This document shows positions 43,424 to 55,084 of a DNA stretch of 64,000 bases, piece after piece. The stretch is from contig KV424035.1 of NCBI GenBank assembly GCA_001632435.1, forward strand, positions 1 to 64,000, in the 5' to 3' direction. The notes below the pieces were generated by a model. It was not told where the DNA came from. It made no database searches and saw only the letters and a program-made list of their open reading frames with translations. Source of the stretch: Calocera cornea HHB12733. Taxonomy: Eukaryota; Basidiomycota; Dacrymycetes; Dacrymycetales; Dacrymycetaceae. The translations under genes were made by a program, and so were the position numbers. The stretch's first letter is position 1; each line of letters opens with the position of its first letter.

Positions 43424-45997
43424 CTAGCTCTTCTTGCTAGCGTTCTGCCAGAAATCGGATCCGTAATCCAGAAAGAGTTCCCCACCCTTCGCAATGTATG
43501 CCACTGTAATAGCAACCGCAGTCAACTGCGAGTTCATCATCAAGATTGTATAGCGCACCGGTGTAGAATCCAATTCGAGCATCACCATTGACCTTCCAAT
43601 CTTGGTTTCAACGTGAGCATACACTCTCAGTGAATAAAGACAAGATGGTCCCCACGTCTCGCCACTACGTTGGGTTTGCTGCTGTGATTCATAAACCGGG
43701 TTTCATTGCCAATATTGGCAGAATTTATGCTCCACTTCTTATTGGCCGCAAATCCATACGTTCGCCCGATGAAGGTAGCAACCGCACTGTCCGCCATTAG
43801 CAGAGGGACAAGCAATCCACGCTCTGACTTACTATTCTCGTCCCTCTCTCTCACAGGTCATGAACTCCCCAAAATATTCTAAAGGTATCAGACAGGAGCA
43901 ATTGCATAAGCAGTAAGCAACAATACCTCCTATAAATTGATCCTTCCGAATCGCCTCATCGGCGAAAAGGCCCCATCCCCATGTTGCTGGCTTGACAGTA
44001 ACACTCTAGCGGCCGATTAGCAGTACATACAGTACATGTCCATGCGATGATACTAACTGGACGTTTCCCTTCCTGCAATGTAACATTGCAGCATACGTAC
44101 TGGGCGCCAAGCCTGTTTTGTGTTGAGCCAAATGCTTTGTTGAGATCTCTGGACTCACTTGTGTCGACCGCCGTGGCAAACGGAAAGATCACATTCACGC
44201 CCTTCCTTGTAACAGACACAGTTCTTGACATTGCAAGCCTTGGGGCCGCAACTACAGCCATGCTTTCTGTTACCTGAAGCCTCGTGAGGCACTGGGGGCA
44301 TCCACGTAGTTCAACATACAGTCCATCCTGCAACCGCACCATTTCTCACACCGCTTGTCGGAACGGAAGCATAAGCAGTTGCTTCTCTGATTGCAAAGTC
44401 CTTCGTGACTGCACGGTACAGAGAACCTATACAATAGTCAGACTGAATCAAAATCAGAGCAATAGTACTTACGGATAGCCCAGCTGTTCTTCTGGCTTCA
44501 TCGCGGCTTTCGCTGGATTTGGGATCATAAGAGGCGAGTACCCTCACTTCCGTGGCTCATCACGCACCTATCTTGTTCGCCACTTCGCGGGAGTAGGTTG
44601 CCTTGCCTGGGCGCCTTGGCCTTGACGGCAGGCTATCCTGCATTGACGGGAGCCGCGCACGCTGTAGTTCGAACTAGACTTTGATCAGCAGGCGTTTATG
44701 CCTGAACCAAGCCATACTCACCTGACGACATGATGTGCGGCACCAGATCGCAAGATCGCACGAGGGCGCATCTGGAAACGACTTCACAGCATCCTTCAAT
44801 ATGGCAAGCGTGAGGCCATCCCAATGCTCCAGTTCCTGGTATGCAGCGTTAAATAGTCCGACACGCGGGATGACGATAGTTGCGCACATCCGTTCCCTCC
44901 ATGTCATCAAGCAGATAACAACTGTTCTCGCACGGTTGGAGTGGTTCTTGTACTGACATTCCGGCATCAGGCGTTGGAGCGTTCCATGACAGACCCAAGC
45001 GTGTCCGTGCCCGTACTAGATCACTCGTCAGTACCTCAGCACCCATGAACGGCAATGAATCTTTCTACATACCGTGTGCGCAATCAGGGCGCCGGCAATC
45101 TGGAACCGGGCAATAATGCTTTTGAACAAAACCTCCCGTCCACTCCTCGAGGCTTGAGACAGACGCAGCATCCAAACGACTTGATAGATTCATCCACTCT
45201 TCATAGAAGGGCGCACCGCGCATGATGTTGTGGTACTCGCTCTTATCGAGGAAAAAAATGGCCAGGAAGAACCTTTTCAGTGTGTGAACGTCTATGTTGT
45301 ATTGTTGCATCACTTCGTCTGCCGTGTCTCTAATCGTTTGATCATCTGTCCATAAGCATGAGCTACAGCATTAGAAATGCATACTCTTCATACCTCCAAC
45401 ATTACGGCTCAAATACTTATACGCGAGCTCCTTCCGAAATGCTTTCTGGGTGCTGCCAGCCTCGCCGTTGTGTTCGTCTTCCTTGGTATGTCCATCGTCC
45501 TCGCTGTCATCTACAATGTACTGCATGTATTCGTCCAAATCAAAGCTAGGATCATCAGGGAATGGCGCAAAGTCCACAGATTCGCCATCGTGCCACTCCA
45601 ATAGATGATTGCACGACGCTGGAGGGCAAGTTTCGTACGATGGAGCAGGCAGGATACCGTTGAGGTTCAAGGTCGAATGAGACTCGGATTGAGGAACATC
45701 AGCCTTCTGATCAAGTCGCCAGACATATGACCATTCCTTATTTCCGACAGCAGCCCGTAAACCCTCTGCTGGTACCTTTGCTGGTACCTTTGCACTGTCC
45801 AGCACGACCGCTGGGGCTGCAACAGCAACAACTGCTCTACTCGCGAGATCACGACGATGATGGCGGAGCCGTGCAATGGCGTTATCGACGTTAATGGTAT
45901 TCAAGGCTGCATTGTGTTGCCTTTTGTCGTCGTATATGTACCAGAGCGCAGCATCGGTCAGTTCTCTGAGCGGACGTCGCTCAGCAGAGTTGTCCAT
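43424..45997 (-). CDS. EZH2: Enhancer-of-zeste/EZH2-type histone H3K27 methyltransferase (KMT6)
   Basis: Fourteen exons, complement(43424..43503, 43559..43600, 43656..43786, 43833..43878, 43927..44005, 44058..44112, 44159..44273, 44320..44426, 44473..44512, 44568..44673, 44722..44835, 44888..45015, 45073..45345, 45394..45997), 639 aa. It is the catalytic subunit of Polycomb repressive complex 2. Seen: N-terminal helical part (QYNIDVHTLKRFFLAIFFLD); HYCPVPDCRRPDCAHG; PDAPSCDLAIWCRTSC; a complete CXC domain (VPCSHEGLCNQ, CEKWCGCRMDCNRKHGCSCG, NVKNCVCYKEGRECDLSVCH) reconstituted across several introns; then the SET domain (ATWGWGLFADEAIRKDQFIG, NETRFMNHSSKPN, VNGDARIGFYTVAYIAKGGE, LFLDYG). The NHS and DYG elements that build the active site are present. 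Introns are 46-57 nt. The start ATG at 45997 is the first in the long exon; an extra upstream exon is possible. Unspliced, the locus looks like a broken gene. Confidence 0.92.
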
Positions 45998-46886
45998 TCG
46001 GTACGCCCACTCGATCAGGCGATTGTTGACAGCGTTGCTCCCGACGGACGGCAAATACGAAGCTCAGACAATCAACCGCAGAGACCGATGTGGGGAGATG
46101 GTAAACACGACGGCGTTCGGTGAGCCTCGTGCCTCGTGCCTGGGTCGCGATCCAGTCCCCAGCGGCAAACGACGACGCGGATACAGCCAGAAACGTACGA
46201 CGCTAGGGACGAACGTTGAGCGAGCGATTGGAATGATGGGTCGACGGCAGCCCCTCGAGCACGGTCAGGAGGTCGGAGACGAGACAAAGTTAAGTCCTGA
46301 GACCTCGGTAGAAGTTGGTCGGCGATGGACGAGGGATGGCCGCACGCGTCGGGAGCGCGTCGGATGCGCGTGCCGCACGGATCCATTTATGACAACATCA
46401 ATGTTCCTCCGCGCTCATCTCGCGACGGCGTCGTCTCCGACCTAGTACTGCGACTCCCGTAATCTCGGGTTAAGTACCCACAATATCGCTCAAAACTGTC
46501 TACAAACTCGCTTGTGACCGAAAGAAAGTCTCCATCTGAGAGGTGGGAAGACAAATGTGGTCCGAGCACGGCGCTCCGTATTGCCGCCGTCGTTAATGAC
46601 GGAACCTTGCTTGAAGCTTCTCCTAGCAATCAACATTCCAGTCAGTGACGCACTATTGGGATCGACTGTCTTTTCCCGTTACTCGCTCGATTCATCTAGG
46701 ACCTGGATCAGCGGCGATCGGTGCCAATATGGGCTGCCTCATATATCCCTGGCCTGTGCCTGGTCGCCTCGCCATCCCCTAGCGTTCCCCCCTGTCCTCC
46801 TCCCTACTTGGCCATAAGACGTAGCCGTCCACCCTCTTGCATCTCTCGCATTATCATATCATCACGTCTCCGACGTGCTCTAGAAG
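45998..46886. promoter_or_regulatory. Divergent intergenic region EZH2 / AhpC-TSA gene
   Basis: 889 bp between divergent starts. No gene is supported. It probably carries both promoters; a pyrimidine-rich stretch with CTCATATATCCCTGG near 46738-46752 lies ~140 bp upstream of the plus-strand ATG and could hold a TATA-like element. Confidence 0.4.
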
Positions 46887-48504
46887 ATGGCTCCTCGCAG
46901 GATCGTACCAAAGCGACCTTCGACAGCCGGCCCGATACCAACATCCGTCAGCCAGACCTTGCTTCCTGCTTTCAATACATCATCCTTCTCTACCTTTTCT
47001 TTGACTCGGCCCGCCTACCACACTACAGAAGAAGAAGGAGACATGTCTGATGTCCCGTCTACGAACGACTTTGCCTCCCTGTTCTCTGATATCCCACCGT
47101 TTCGTCACTCGAACTCGGATGCCTCCGATCTGACTGCTTTCACATCTGCTCCACCCACACCTCTACCCAGTCACGAGCCTTTGAAAGACCTCATAATCGT
47201 ACCACCATCTTCACTGTCGCCTCTTTCCTTGAACGCTCCCAGCGGGCAACCTCTCCCCGCAACACCGAAGACGCCTGGTGCGGTCTCCTTTGGGCCAAGC
47301 ACACCTCGATCCAGACGGCTCACGAAGGTGAAACCCACCCCGGAACAGCCAAGAAGTCGAAGCCGCAGCAGGAGCTTCACAGGATCGCCTCGATCACCCG
47401 TTTTTCCCTTCGAGGCAGAAGCGCCCATCACGAGAGAGGTGCTCCAAGAGGCGGCTCGCTTGGAGGTGTTCGATGAAGCCGGCGAAGCGCTGCCGTTTGG
47501 CGATCTCTTCTTAGGAAGGAAGACCGTCATTTGCTTTATCAGGCATTTCTGGTATGATTCATAACACGGTGGACGCTCAAATGCTGACGCTGCACGGGTC
47601 AGGTGTCCACTTTGCCAGGACTACATGTTCTCCATCAGCCGTGGTGTGGACCCTCTAGCTCTGAGAAGATCGGGCGTCGACCTGGTCATTATATCCAATG
47701 GTTCACCGAAGATGATCAAGTCTTATCGAGGTACGTTGACAATGGCGCATGTGCGCTCCCGATTGACGTGCTCTGCAGAGCTGTTCCAATGCCCGTTCCC
47801 TCTTTACACGGATCCTAGCCGCAAACTATACCAGGCTCTCGGGATGACTCTCCGTACTCTGGAAGCGGGTCCCAATTCGGAGAAGCCTGATTACGTCCAG
47901 CACGGATCGGTCGGCGGAATGATGATGGTAAGCTCATTGATCGACCCTCCGCTGCTCTGTGCTGATGCCAGGCGATAGGTCTTGAAGCATGCGATGAAAA
48001 TGCCCCTGGGCAATGCGGGGGATATCAAACAGCTTGGCGGAGAATTCTGTCTGGGTCCAGGGTGAATTCTCCAGCATGGCGATCTCTGAACCACCCTGAC
48101 ATTGCTCTAGGTTACATTGTGACTATGCCCATCGTATGACGACTACTCGCTCGCATGCACCGATACAGACCGTCCTGGATGCATCCGGCGTCGATCTCAA
48201 CAAGGATCAGAGGGAGCAGCTCGAGGCAACCGAGGTCCGCGATCCCTCCATGCAGATGACAGCAGAAGAGGAAGCAGAGTGGACTTCGAAACGGCAAGAA
48301 GCTTTGAACGCGATTGACGAGAGAAAGCGCCGCAGACGCGTGGTGATAGCTCAGCGGGAGAAGCAGAGAGTGCTTCTGGCAGCGGCCCTTGGCAATCACT
48401 GGTCCTGCGTCGAGACGGACGCGGTGACGGAGTTCGCGATCAAGGCAGAAACGAGACGCTCAGTTGAGACCGTCGCTTCTTGCCACAAGGGTGTTGCAAT
48501 CTGA
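46887..48504 (+). CDS. AhpC/TSA-type thioredoxin-fold protein (PRXL2/FAM213-like)
   Basis: Exons 46887..47551, 47603..47730, 47779..47927, 47979..48061, 48111..48504 (472 aa). The AhpC/TSA antioxidant-enzyme-like family is a peroxiredoxin-related thioredoxin fold, mostly uncharacterised in fungi. Seen: a long Ser/Pro-rich N-terminal extension (~190 aa, with Arg/Ser repeats RSRSRSRSF), then the fold beginning VFDEAGEALPFGDLFLGRKT, the active-site strand ICFIRHFWCPLCQDYM with a CxxC pair assembled across the first intron, VDLVIISNGSPKMIKSY, CPFPLYTDPSRKLYQALGM, GGMMM, and a conserved LHCDYAHRMTTTRSHAPI after a phase-2 junction. The C terminus is a charged helix (DERKRRRRVVIAQREKQR). A redox role is inferred only from the CxxC and fold. 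Confidence 0.85.
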
Positions 48505-48700
48505 TGTCTGGTTTGGAGTAATTTTATACCACCACTGCGGCACCTGTAATCCGTACACATACATTGTAGCACTACATCGAGTCGACAATGTTCGAAACAA
48601 AAGAGCATCAATACATGTAATTGACCGGGATGGATTGCGTTGATTGCAGGTATACAATGAACTTGAGAGTGATCTCCTTGACAGTCCAATCGGGGAGGGC
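48505..48700. terminator. Convergent 3' region
   Basis: 196 bp between converging stops of the AhpC/TSA gene and eIF6; no coding signal seen. Confidence 0.3.
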
Positions 48701-49650
48701 TCATGCCCAGGTATCAATGAGGGAATCGCGCATATCCGTAATGACAGCGGATGTCTCCTGTCCTTGCAGCTCTGCGACATTAGATCAGCAATCTGGGCTG
48801 ACACCAACATATCAGATTGGACTCACTGAATGTGGCCTCTATCACACTGATCTCGGTGGCAGTGGTGTCCAGACCAGTGAATGCACACCAATCGTTGACG
48901 ATCAAACCCGCTCCGATGACGTCTGAACCACGGTTCACAGTGCCAGCCTAGAACGTGATGATCAGTCTGATTTGGGCCGGGTCATCATGATAGTGCTCAC
49001 CACTAAGGGAATCTGCAACAGGGTCGACAGCTCGTCCTGGTCCTGTATGCTCGTCTTCGGGTGGACAAGCCCTCCTTGGTTGGTGATGCAAGAATAGCTA
49101 CCGACGAGCACGTTGTCCGCGATCGTCTGCCGGAACACCTCAACCTTCAGCACATCGGCGATGATCTCCTCGGTTTCCCGATCCACATCGGGATGTACGA
49201 GCGCAACGTAATCATTGCAGGCGATGACATTGCCCAGTGCGGAAAGACGCTCCTCTACTCTCTGCAGGGCGACGGTGTCGGGGAGAGAGTTGCGAAGATG
49301 CTGGAGCTCTTGGTCCGTAGTACTCTGCGGGACAAGCAGACCGTGTCGGTTCCCTGCTGTCAACCGCCCGATTATACGGGTTCCGCCGATACTCGTGTGG
49401 ACGATAGGAATAACATCGCCCAGCTCGGCTTCGAAGGTAGAGTAGAAATTTGTGCTGCCACCAATGGAGGTGAGGCAGTAGCTGAATCGGACATATCAGT
49501 ACGGTGACCCACAGCAGAACAGACTATGCACACCTGTTGGTAAGTTTGGCGAACACGCCGATGTCACTTGAATTCTCGAATTGGGTGCCTATACGGCAGT
49601 GAGCACACGACCGAAATCAGCTGGCAGAACGTGGACATACGGACGGCCAT
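48701..49650 (-). CDS. TIF6: Translation initiation factor eIF6 (60S anti-association factor)
   Basis: Exons complement(48701..48771, 48827..48947, 49001..49481, 49534..49588, 49641..49650), 245 aa, which equals the usual eukaryotic length. eIF6 binds pre-60S subunits in the nucleolus and cytoplasm, preventing premature joining to 40S. Seen: [130 protein letters not shown], and an ending [15 protein letters not shown] that needs the last 55-nt intron removed. The first coding exon is only 10 nt. It is divergent with NDUFAF7 (260 bp). Confidence 0.97.
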
Positions 49651-49910
49651 GATGATCGATCGGTTCTTTTATCAACAGGAGAGTTCTCTAAGTGAGTGTA
49701 GCTGGTCGGGTTGAATGTGCCGAGTGCAAGCGACGGGCAAGTTATGAGCGCAAGCGTCGAGAGATGAGAGTTGTTATATGCCGAGCTGTAGTGAAGTGCT
49801 TCTTGCTAAGGGTGCTGGATAAATTTGGGCGCCATGCGAAACCGAGCGGTGGCATTTCTGCTGCTACCCTGACGCGTTACTTCTCCCTGAGCAAGGTTGA
49901 CTCATCTTCG
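49651..49910. promoter_or_regulatory. Divergent promoter eIF6 / NDUFAF7
   Basis: 260 bp between divergent starts. No distinct element is recognised beyond AT-rich patches near 49670-49685 and 49815-49825. Confidence 0.3.
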
Positions 49911-51646
49911 ATGCGCTGCTATGCGAACTGGCTGGCCAGTTCTTCCCGATGTCGGGTACCGAGATATACCGCGCGCTCACCACCACGCTGGGTTTTGGGG
50001 GGCTGCGCGAGACTGAGTCAGGCCGTACCCCCTGCGGCGCCCTTGCAGGATGCGCCTCGAGTCATAACACCGGTCGAGAAGTTGATTGTCGGCTCCATCA
50101 AGGTCACTATTGTTCCCGTCGGAGATGCTCTGGTCTGAAGATGCTGGTACTATGTAGGCTACTGGTCCAATATCTATTTCCCGATATATGCAATTCTGCC
50201 TGGGGCATCCCACGGAGGGCTACTACATGAAACGCGATGTGTTTGGCCAAAAGGGTGATTTCATCACAAGCCCCGAAATCAGTCAAACATTTGGGGAGGT
50301 AATGCCATCCCTCAACGACGTACAGCTGGTATCTGATGTCTGGGGAAGCTTATTGCGGTCTGGTTCATTTCTCAATGGGAACGAGCTGGACGGCCTGCGC
50401 ACGTGCGATTGGTTGAGCTTGGTCCTGGGCGAGGAACACTCGCAGCAGACATGCTGAGGGTAAACCATATTTCTGCACATCTGTCTTGTACTGGTTTTAA
50501 TGTATGGAAAATCCTCAGACGTTCTGGTCTTTTGGGGATATCTCGCTATCCCTCGAAACTCTTCACATGGTTGAGAACAGCGAGTTTATGCGACGACTTC
50601 AGCGGGACGCTTTACGGGAGAGCCTTGGAACGCACGATATGCAATTGAAATGGCATAACGATTTAGAGGAGATCGATACCGGTTAGCCTCTTTCGCAGTT
50701 GTATCTACCGCTCTCACCGTGCTGCAGACCCAAGCATCTACACCATGGTTGTTGCGCACGAGTTCTTCGACGCAATGCCAGTCGACATGCTAGAAGTACG
50801 TGTCATTTGACCCGAGGCGCCACTGTGCGACTGGCTCATCCCTCTTCAGAAAGGGGAGAATGGATGGCGGGAAATAATGGTAGACCTCAATCGGCTCGAA
50901 GATCAAGTAGAGAAGAAGGAAAATGTCCTGGTCCCCCCTTCCAGTGATGCATTTGGATTCCGATTCGCTAAATCAGAACCGAACTCCTTCCGAGCAAAAA
51001 TTGTGGCAGGTTCATCCAAACGCTACTTCGACATGCCGGAAGGTAGTCGGATAGAGGTCTCCGCACAGGCTTCGGATGTGGCAGCCACTCTCGCACGTCT
51101 CATCCATGGCGGAGGCGGCGGGGCTGGCTTGATCGTCGACTATGGGGATGACCGCGTCTTTAGCGACTCACTACGGGTAAGTATGGATGTGGGTCGGAGA
51201 CTCAATTACTGACATATCAATAGGCCTTCAAAAAACACAAGCACGTCGATTTGTTTGAAACACCTGGCGAGTGTGATATTACTGCTAATGTAGACTTTGC
51301 CGCTATGCGAGAAGCCGTAGACGGCGAAGGTCAACCCTTCCTTGTCTCCTCGGAACCGTCACTAACATTCAGTGCAGCTCATGCGCACGGCCCGATAACA
51401 CAACGGGACTTCTTAATGTCGATGGGTCTAGTCCATAGACTTGATGCGCTACTCAAGGCTGCGGAGACGAATGAGCAAAAGGCGAGTCTTGCTACGGCCG
51501 CCCAGCGGCTGGTGGACTCCACTGGGATGGGCTCGGAGTACAAGTTCATGGCTATTACGAATACGGCAGATGTGCCGTATCCGTTTGAGAAGCCCCAGGA
51601 GGCAAGTGGGAAGTCGAAAGAGGACGGAGAGAAGTTGTCAGAGTAG
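49911..51646 (+). CDS. NDUFAF7: NDUFAF7/MidA-family protein arginine methyltransferase
   Basis: Exons 49911..50102, 50158..50298, 50349..50459, 50519..50681, 50728..50795, 50850..51176, 51224..51646 (474 aa). NDUFAF7 methylates an arginine of the NDUFS2 subunit of mitochondrial complex I during assembly. Seen: a basic, Arg/Ser-rich presequence (MRCYANWLASSSRCRVPRYT), ATGPISISRYMQFCLGHPTE, GYYMKRDVFGQKGDFITSPE, the SAM motif LVELGPGRGTLAADMLR, VVAHEFFDAMPVDMLE, LIVDYGDD, and FETPGECDITANVDFAAMRE. It ends with a Lys/Glu/Ser-rich tail. Each intron removal restores the known family sequence. Confidence 0.93.
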
Positions 51647-51822
51647 CATATCCTACCTAATTAAACATGCACTGCTAATAATTGGAGACCAGACTGGGAA
51701 AGAGTTCCAGGCTGGAATTGATCCCGCTGACCAGCGCTTTCAGGGGGAGTCCGCACCCCAATCTAAGCGCCTACTACTCTCTCTTGTCTGCGCTCGTCCG
51801 GTGCTTCGCGTGCTAGTCCAAT

Positions 51823-52762
51823 ATGGCGTCGGAGCTCCCCCAGTCTATGACTGAGGCTGAGCTCGACAGAATGCTCAAGCAGGAAGAATCTGCCTTCTCC
51901 AAGGAGCTTGAGGTGCGCCCTCGTCTCCCCTGGTGCATATCTCACTCACACTGCTGACACGGTACGCAGGTAGAGCGAATCCTCAAAGCGTTCAAGCTCA
52001 AGTAAGTGCATGTCTTATATACTGTCTTTGTGCTGACCCTGGGAAACGAACAGTCCATATGACATTCTGGATATAGACTATACGGCCACCCCTGGTGACA
52101 TAAAGAAGCGCTACAGGCAGCTTTCCCTCTGTACGCCTCTTACCCCTTCCGTCGCATCTTCCCTACTGAGACTTGCGAACCCAGTCATCCACCCGGATAA
52201 GACACCTCACCCGCGGGCGCCAGACGCGTTCGACCTCCTCAAGAAAGCAGAATCCGAGCTCTCCGCACCCGAGAAGCGCGAGGAGCTCGATGCGGTCATC
52301 TCCGCTGCGCGACAGCAGGTGCTGAAGCAGCACAGTCTCCCTACGAGCATCACGGACCCGGAGGATGAGAGGGTTGTGGAGAAGGGGATGAAGCCGAACT
52401 TCCGGCAGCAGGTTAGGACGAGGGCGAAGGAGCTGTTCATAGAGGAAGAGCTCAGGCGAAGGAGGTGCGTGCCCCAGTCCTGCTTCATGATGCGCTCTGT
52501 CTGACACACGGAATCAGGGCCGTCAAGATGAACCTCGCCAATGAGGGGCTCGAGGCTAAGAAGAAGGAGGAAGAGGCCGCGGCTAAAAAGCGCAAGGCGG
52601 AGGACGCAGCCAAGTGGGAAGGTGTGTTGCTCTCTCTCTTCGTCCAAGTCAATATGTTGCTCATGCATAGGTGTAGAGAACAGAGAGCAGAGGGTCGAAG
52701 GCTGGAGGTCTTTCCAGCAGGGACCGAAGAAGAAGAAGAAGAAGACGAACGTCCTGGGCTGA
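51823..52762 (+). CDS. DNAJC8-like J-domain protein (spliceosome associated)
   Basis: Exons 51823..51912, 51970..52001, 52054..52130, 52185..52464, 52518..52621, 52671..52762 (224 aa). DNAJC8 (Spf31 in fission yeast) is a spliceosome-associated J protein. Seen: an N-terminal helix (EAELDRMLKQEESAFSKELE), the J domain NPYDILDIDYTATPGDIKKR with its HPD assembled across the third intron (LFIHPDKTPHPRAPDAFDLL), a charged helix (VRTRAKELFIEEELRRRR, KKKEEEAAAKKRKAEDAAKW), and the family C terminus WRSFQQGPKKKKKKTNVLG. An exon of 32 nt encodes VERILKAFKL. It lies 176 bp downstream of NDUFAF7 on the same strand. Confidence 0.9.
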
Positions 52763-53154
52763 GATGCTATCGCTTTTCGAGCTGGCAGACAGGGATGGGG
52801 AACCTATATGCTATGTATGGCGGTGGGACGGAGGTGGTGTATGCTATGGAGGATTGGGGCAATGTACACGTATTCTTGACACTATCTGATCATCCCTATA
52901 TGCTGAGGGCTCGCCATGAGAAGGAGATCTTACTGCGTCCTGTCTGACTCGTGGTGCAGCAGGGACTAACAGCGTCCCCGAGAACTTACAGTAAGCAATA
53001 CGCAGCGCCGCCTTGCATTCACTTCTTTCGGTGATAAGATTATTCTACTTCTATGAATGTTTACCCACGCATACCCAAGTTCACAGTGTATTTTACAGAT
53101 GAGCCAAATGGGAACCTCCCTCTACTCTACCTACATCCTCTCTCTCGGCAGGAC
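52763..53154. other. Convergent 3' region DNAJC8-like / aminotransferase
   Basis: 392 bp between converging stop codons. An open frame continues on the plus strand but lacks any motif and starts in intron sequence. No gene is seen. Confidence 0.4.
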
Positions 53155-54658
53155 TCATGCGTGCTGTTCCTGCCTCACGGTCTCCGCGAGCCTCCTGAGC
53201 GCCTCATCCGCCTCCTCCTCGGTCAGCAGGGAGAACGCGGCGCGCACATAGGGGGTCGGCTGGGCCTTGGGGAAGAACGCCGTGCCGGGCAGGGCGAGCA
53301 CGCCGTTCTTGAACGCCTTCTCCGCGATGAGGACGTTGCTGTCGCCCTCTGGCGCGCCCGGGGCGGGCGGGAGCAGCAGCTTGAACCAGAAGAACATGCC
53401 TGCGTTCGGGTATGCCCATGTGGCCAGACCCGCAAGGTGCTTCTGCATCGCCCGCTCGAAGACGGCCGCTTTCGCGCCGTAGAAGGCCGACACAAAGTCC
53501 GTGTGCTTGATGAACCCGTCCAGGCCGATGTACTTCAGGTACGCGTAGGTGATCGCCTGCGTGGTGGAGGACGGCTGGAGGTTCGCCGTGGACGTGTGCA
53601 GGTCGAACGCGTCCAGCAGGATGGTGGGCCCGCTCGCCCACGCGATGCGCAGGCCGGAGGAGAGGATCTTGGATAAGGAGTCGAACCGGATCACGTGGCC
53701 CGTGCCCTGCCCGTCCTGCTTTTCGAGCGCGAAGTAGCTCGTCGGCCGCGGGTCCTTGCCAAAGTAGAGGTAGAAGTACGGGTCGTCTTCCATGATGAGG
53801 AAGTGGTATTTGCGCGCGAGCGCCAGCACCTCGCGCCGCCGGCCATCTGGTGCGGTCGCCCCTGACGGGTTGCACCCGTAGGGGACGGTGTAGAGGACCT
53901 TGGGGTACGGCTTGCCCTCGGGCCAGGCCTCGAGGATCTCGCGCAGGTGCGTGGCGTCGATCCCCTCGTAGTCAGTGGGCACCTCGACGATGTTGCACCC
54001 GATGCTGTCGATCATGGGGATCACACCGGCATAGACGGGTGCTTCAATCAGACAGCTGTCCTCGGGGTTGAGCAGGGCGAGGAAGGCCTGTGCTGCGCAT
54101 AAGCGGAAGGAACACAATGGTGGGAACGCGACACGCCTTGTACAGCAGATCCTGGCTACCGCTGCCCACGCTCACTCTCCACCCCTCGCCCTTCCCTCTC
54201 CCGTGCACCTTCTCCTGCAAGTCTGCAAACCACGCCGCGAGCCTAGGCATGCCCGCGGTCGCGCCATACTGGAGCGCCTCAGCCATGTCCTTCCCCTCGA
54301 CCTTGAGGTCCACATTCTTGCTCGTATCCCACGGGTCCTGGACGTTCACACTGATGCTGTTGATAGGGAACGCGTCGGGGTTCGGCTTGCCCGCGAGCAT
54401 GGACAGGAGCCCCGGGGTGAGCTCGAGCGGGAAGAGCCCGCGGACTGGGAGCGTAGAATAAGATCAGGCGACATGTATGCCGGGGGAAGATGAAGACGGA
54501 CTGGCGCTGGGCATGCGGCCCTTGCTGAGCTCGCTCAGGAAGCCGCGGTAGTAGTCGTCGCTGAGTGGGCCAGGGGCAGGCGCGGGCACCTTAGTCGCTG
54601 CGGGTACGCCGTCCTCGTGGGACGGCTGGAGGGTGGACTGTGTCGCTACTGGTGCCAT
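53155..54658 (-). CDS. PLP-dependent aminotransferase, aromatic/kynurenine/aminoadipate type
   Basis: Three or so exons; the large one is about 53155-54090, with further ones at about 54116-54445 and 54490-54658. Fold-type I aminotransferases of the Aro8/AADAT group transfer amino groups between aromatic amino acids, kynurenine or 2-aminoadipate and 2-oxoglutarate. Seen: PLSDDYYRGFLSEL near the N terminus, FPLELTPGLLSMLAGKPNPD, ALQYGATAGMPRLAAWFADL, VGSGSQDLLYK, NPEDSCLIEAPVYAG, the substrate motif TVPYGCNPSGAT, EDDPYFYLYF, the PLP lysine in DSLSKILSSGLRIAW, and an Arg near the C terminus (PYVRAAFSLL). It has strongly GC-biased third positions. Substrate choice cannot be read from sequence alone. 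Presequence-like features are absent. Confidence 0.88.
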
Positions 54659-55084
54659 TTCTCTGCGAGTCGTGACAGTGACCGTGCAGGCGTGCGGAGG
54701 GGAGTCGCTGCCAAGCGGGGAATGAAATCATCGCTTTATAGCTTCGGTGCGGTCGTGAGAGCGTGCGAGGCCGAAACGGACCGACGGCGATCCCTGTCCC
54801 GTCCCGCTTGCCGGCTCCCGCCTTTCTCGCCCAACCGGCCGGCCAGGCGGGGCAACCAACGACGCCGATCCGGGGTATGGCATCTGCCTCCGCCCGTTCA
54901 CCCGGTCCGCGAATCGGAATGCGCGAGCACCGCCACCCGATCATGCGTCCAGCGGAAGCACCTCGCGCGGTGCCTGTAGCGTAGTCGGCAACGCACGCGG
55001 CGTTCATCTTGCATCGCTCGACCAGGTGCTCAACAGCACTTTGGATACGAAGTACTCGACTTAGACGAAAAGCGAAAACTAGGC
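54659..55084. promoter_or_regulatory. Divergent promoter aminotransferase / ABC transporter
   Basis: 426 bp between divergent starts. GC-rich; no coding signal or distinct TATA box seen. Confidence 0.35.

Noticed and set aside
43424..45345. Degenerate, frameshifted SET-domain pseudogene or transposon remnant
   Set aside because: All apparent frameshifts vanish after removing canonical 46-57-nt introns; the CXC and SET domains are complete.
53053..53676. A 207-codon plus-strand frame opposite the aminotransferase
   Set aside because: Antisense shadow of the GC3-rich aminotransferase exon, without any motif.
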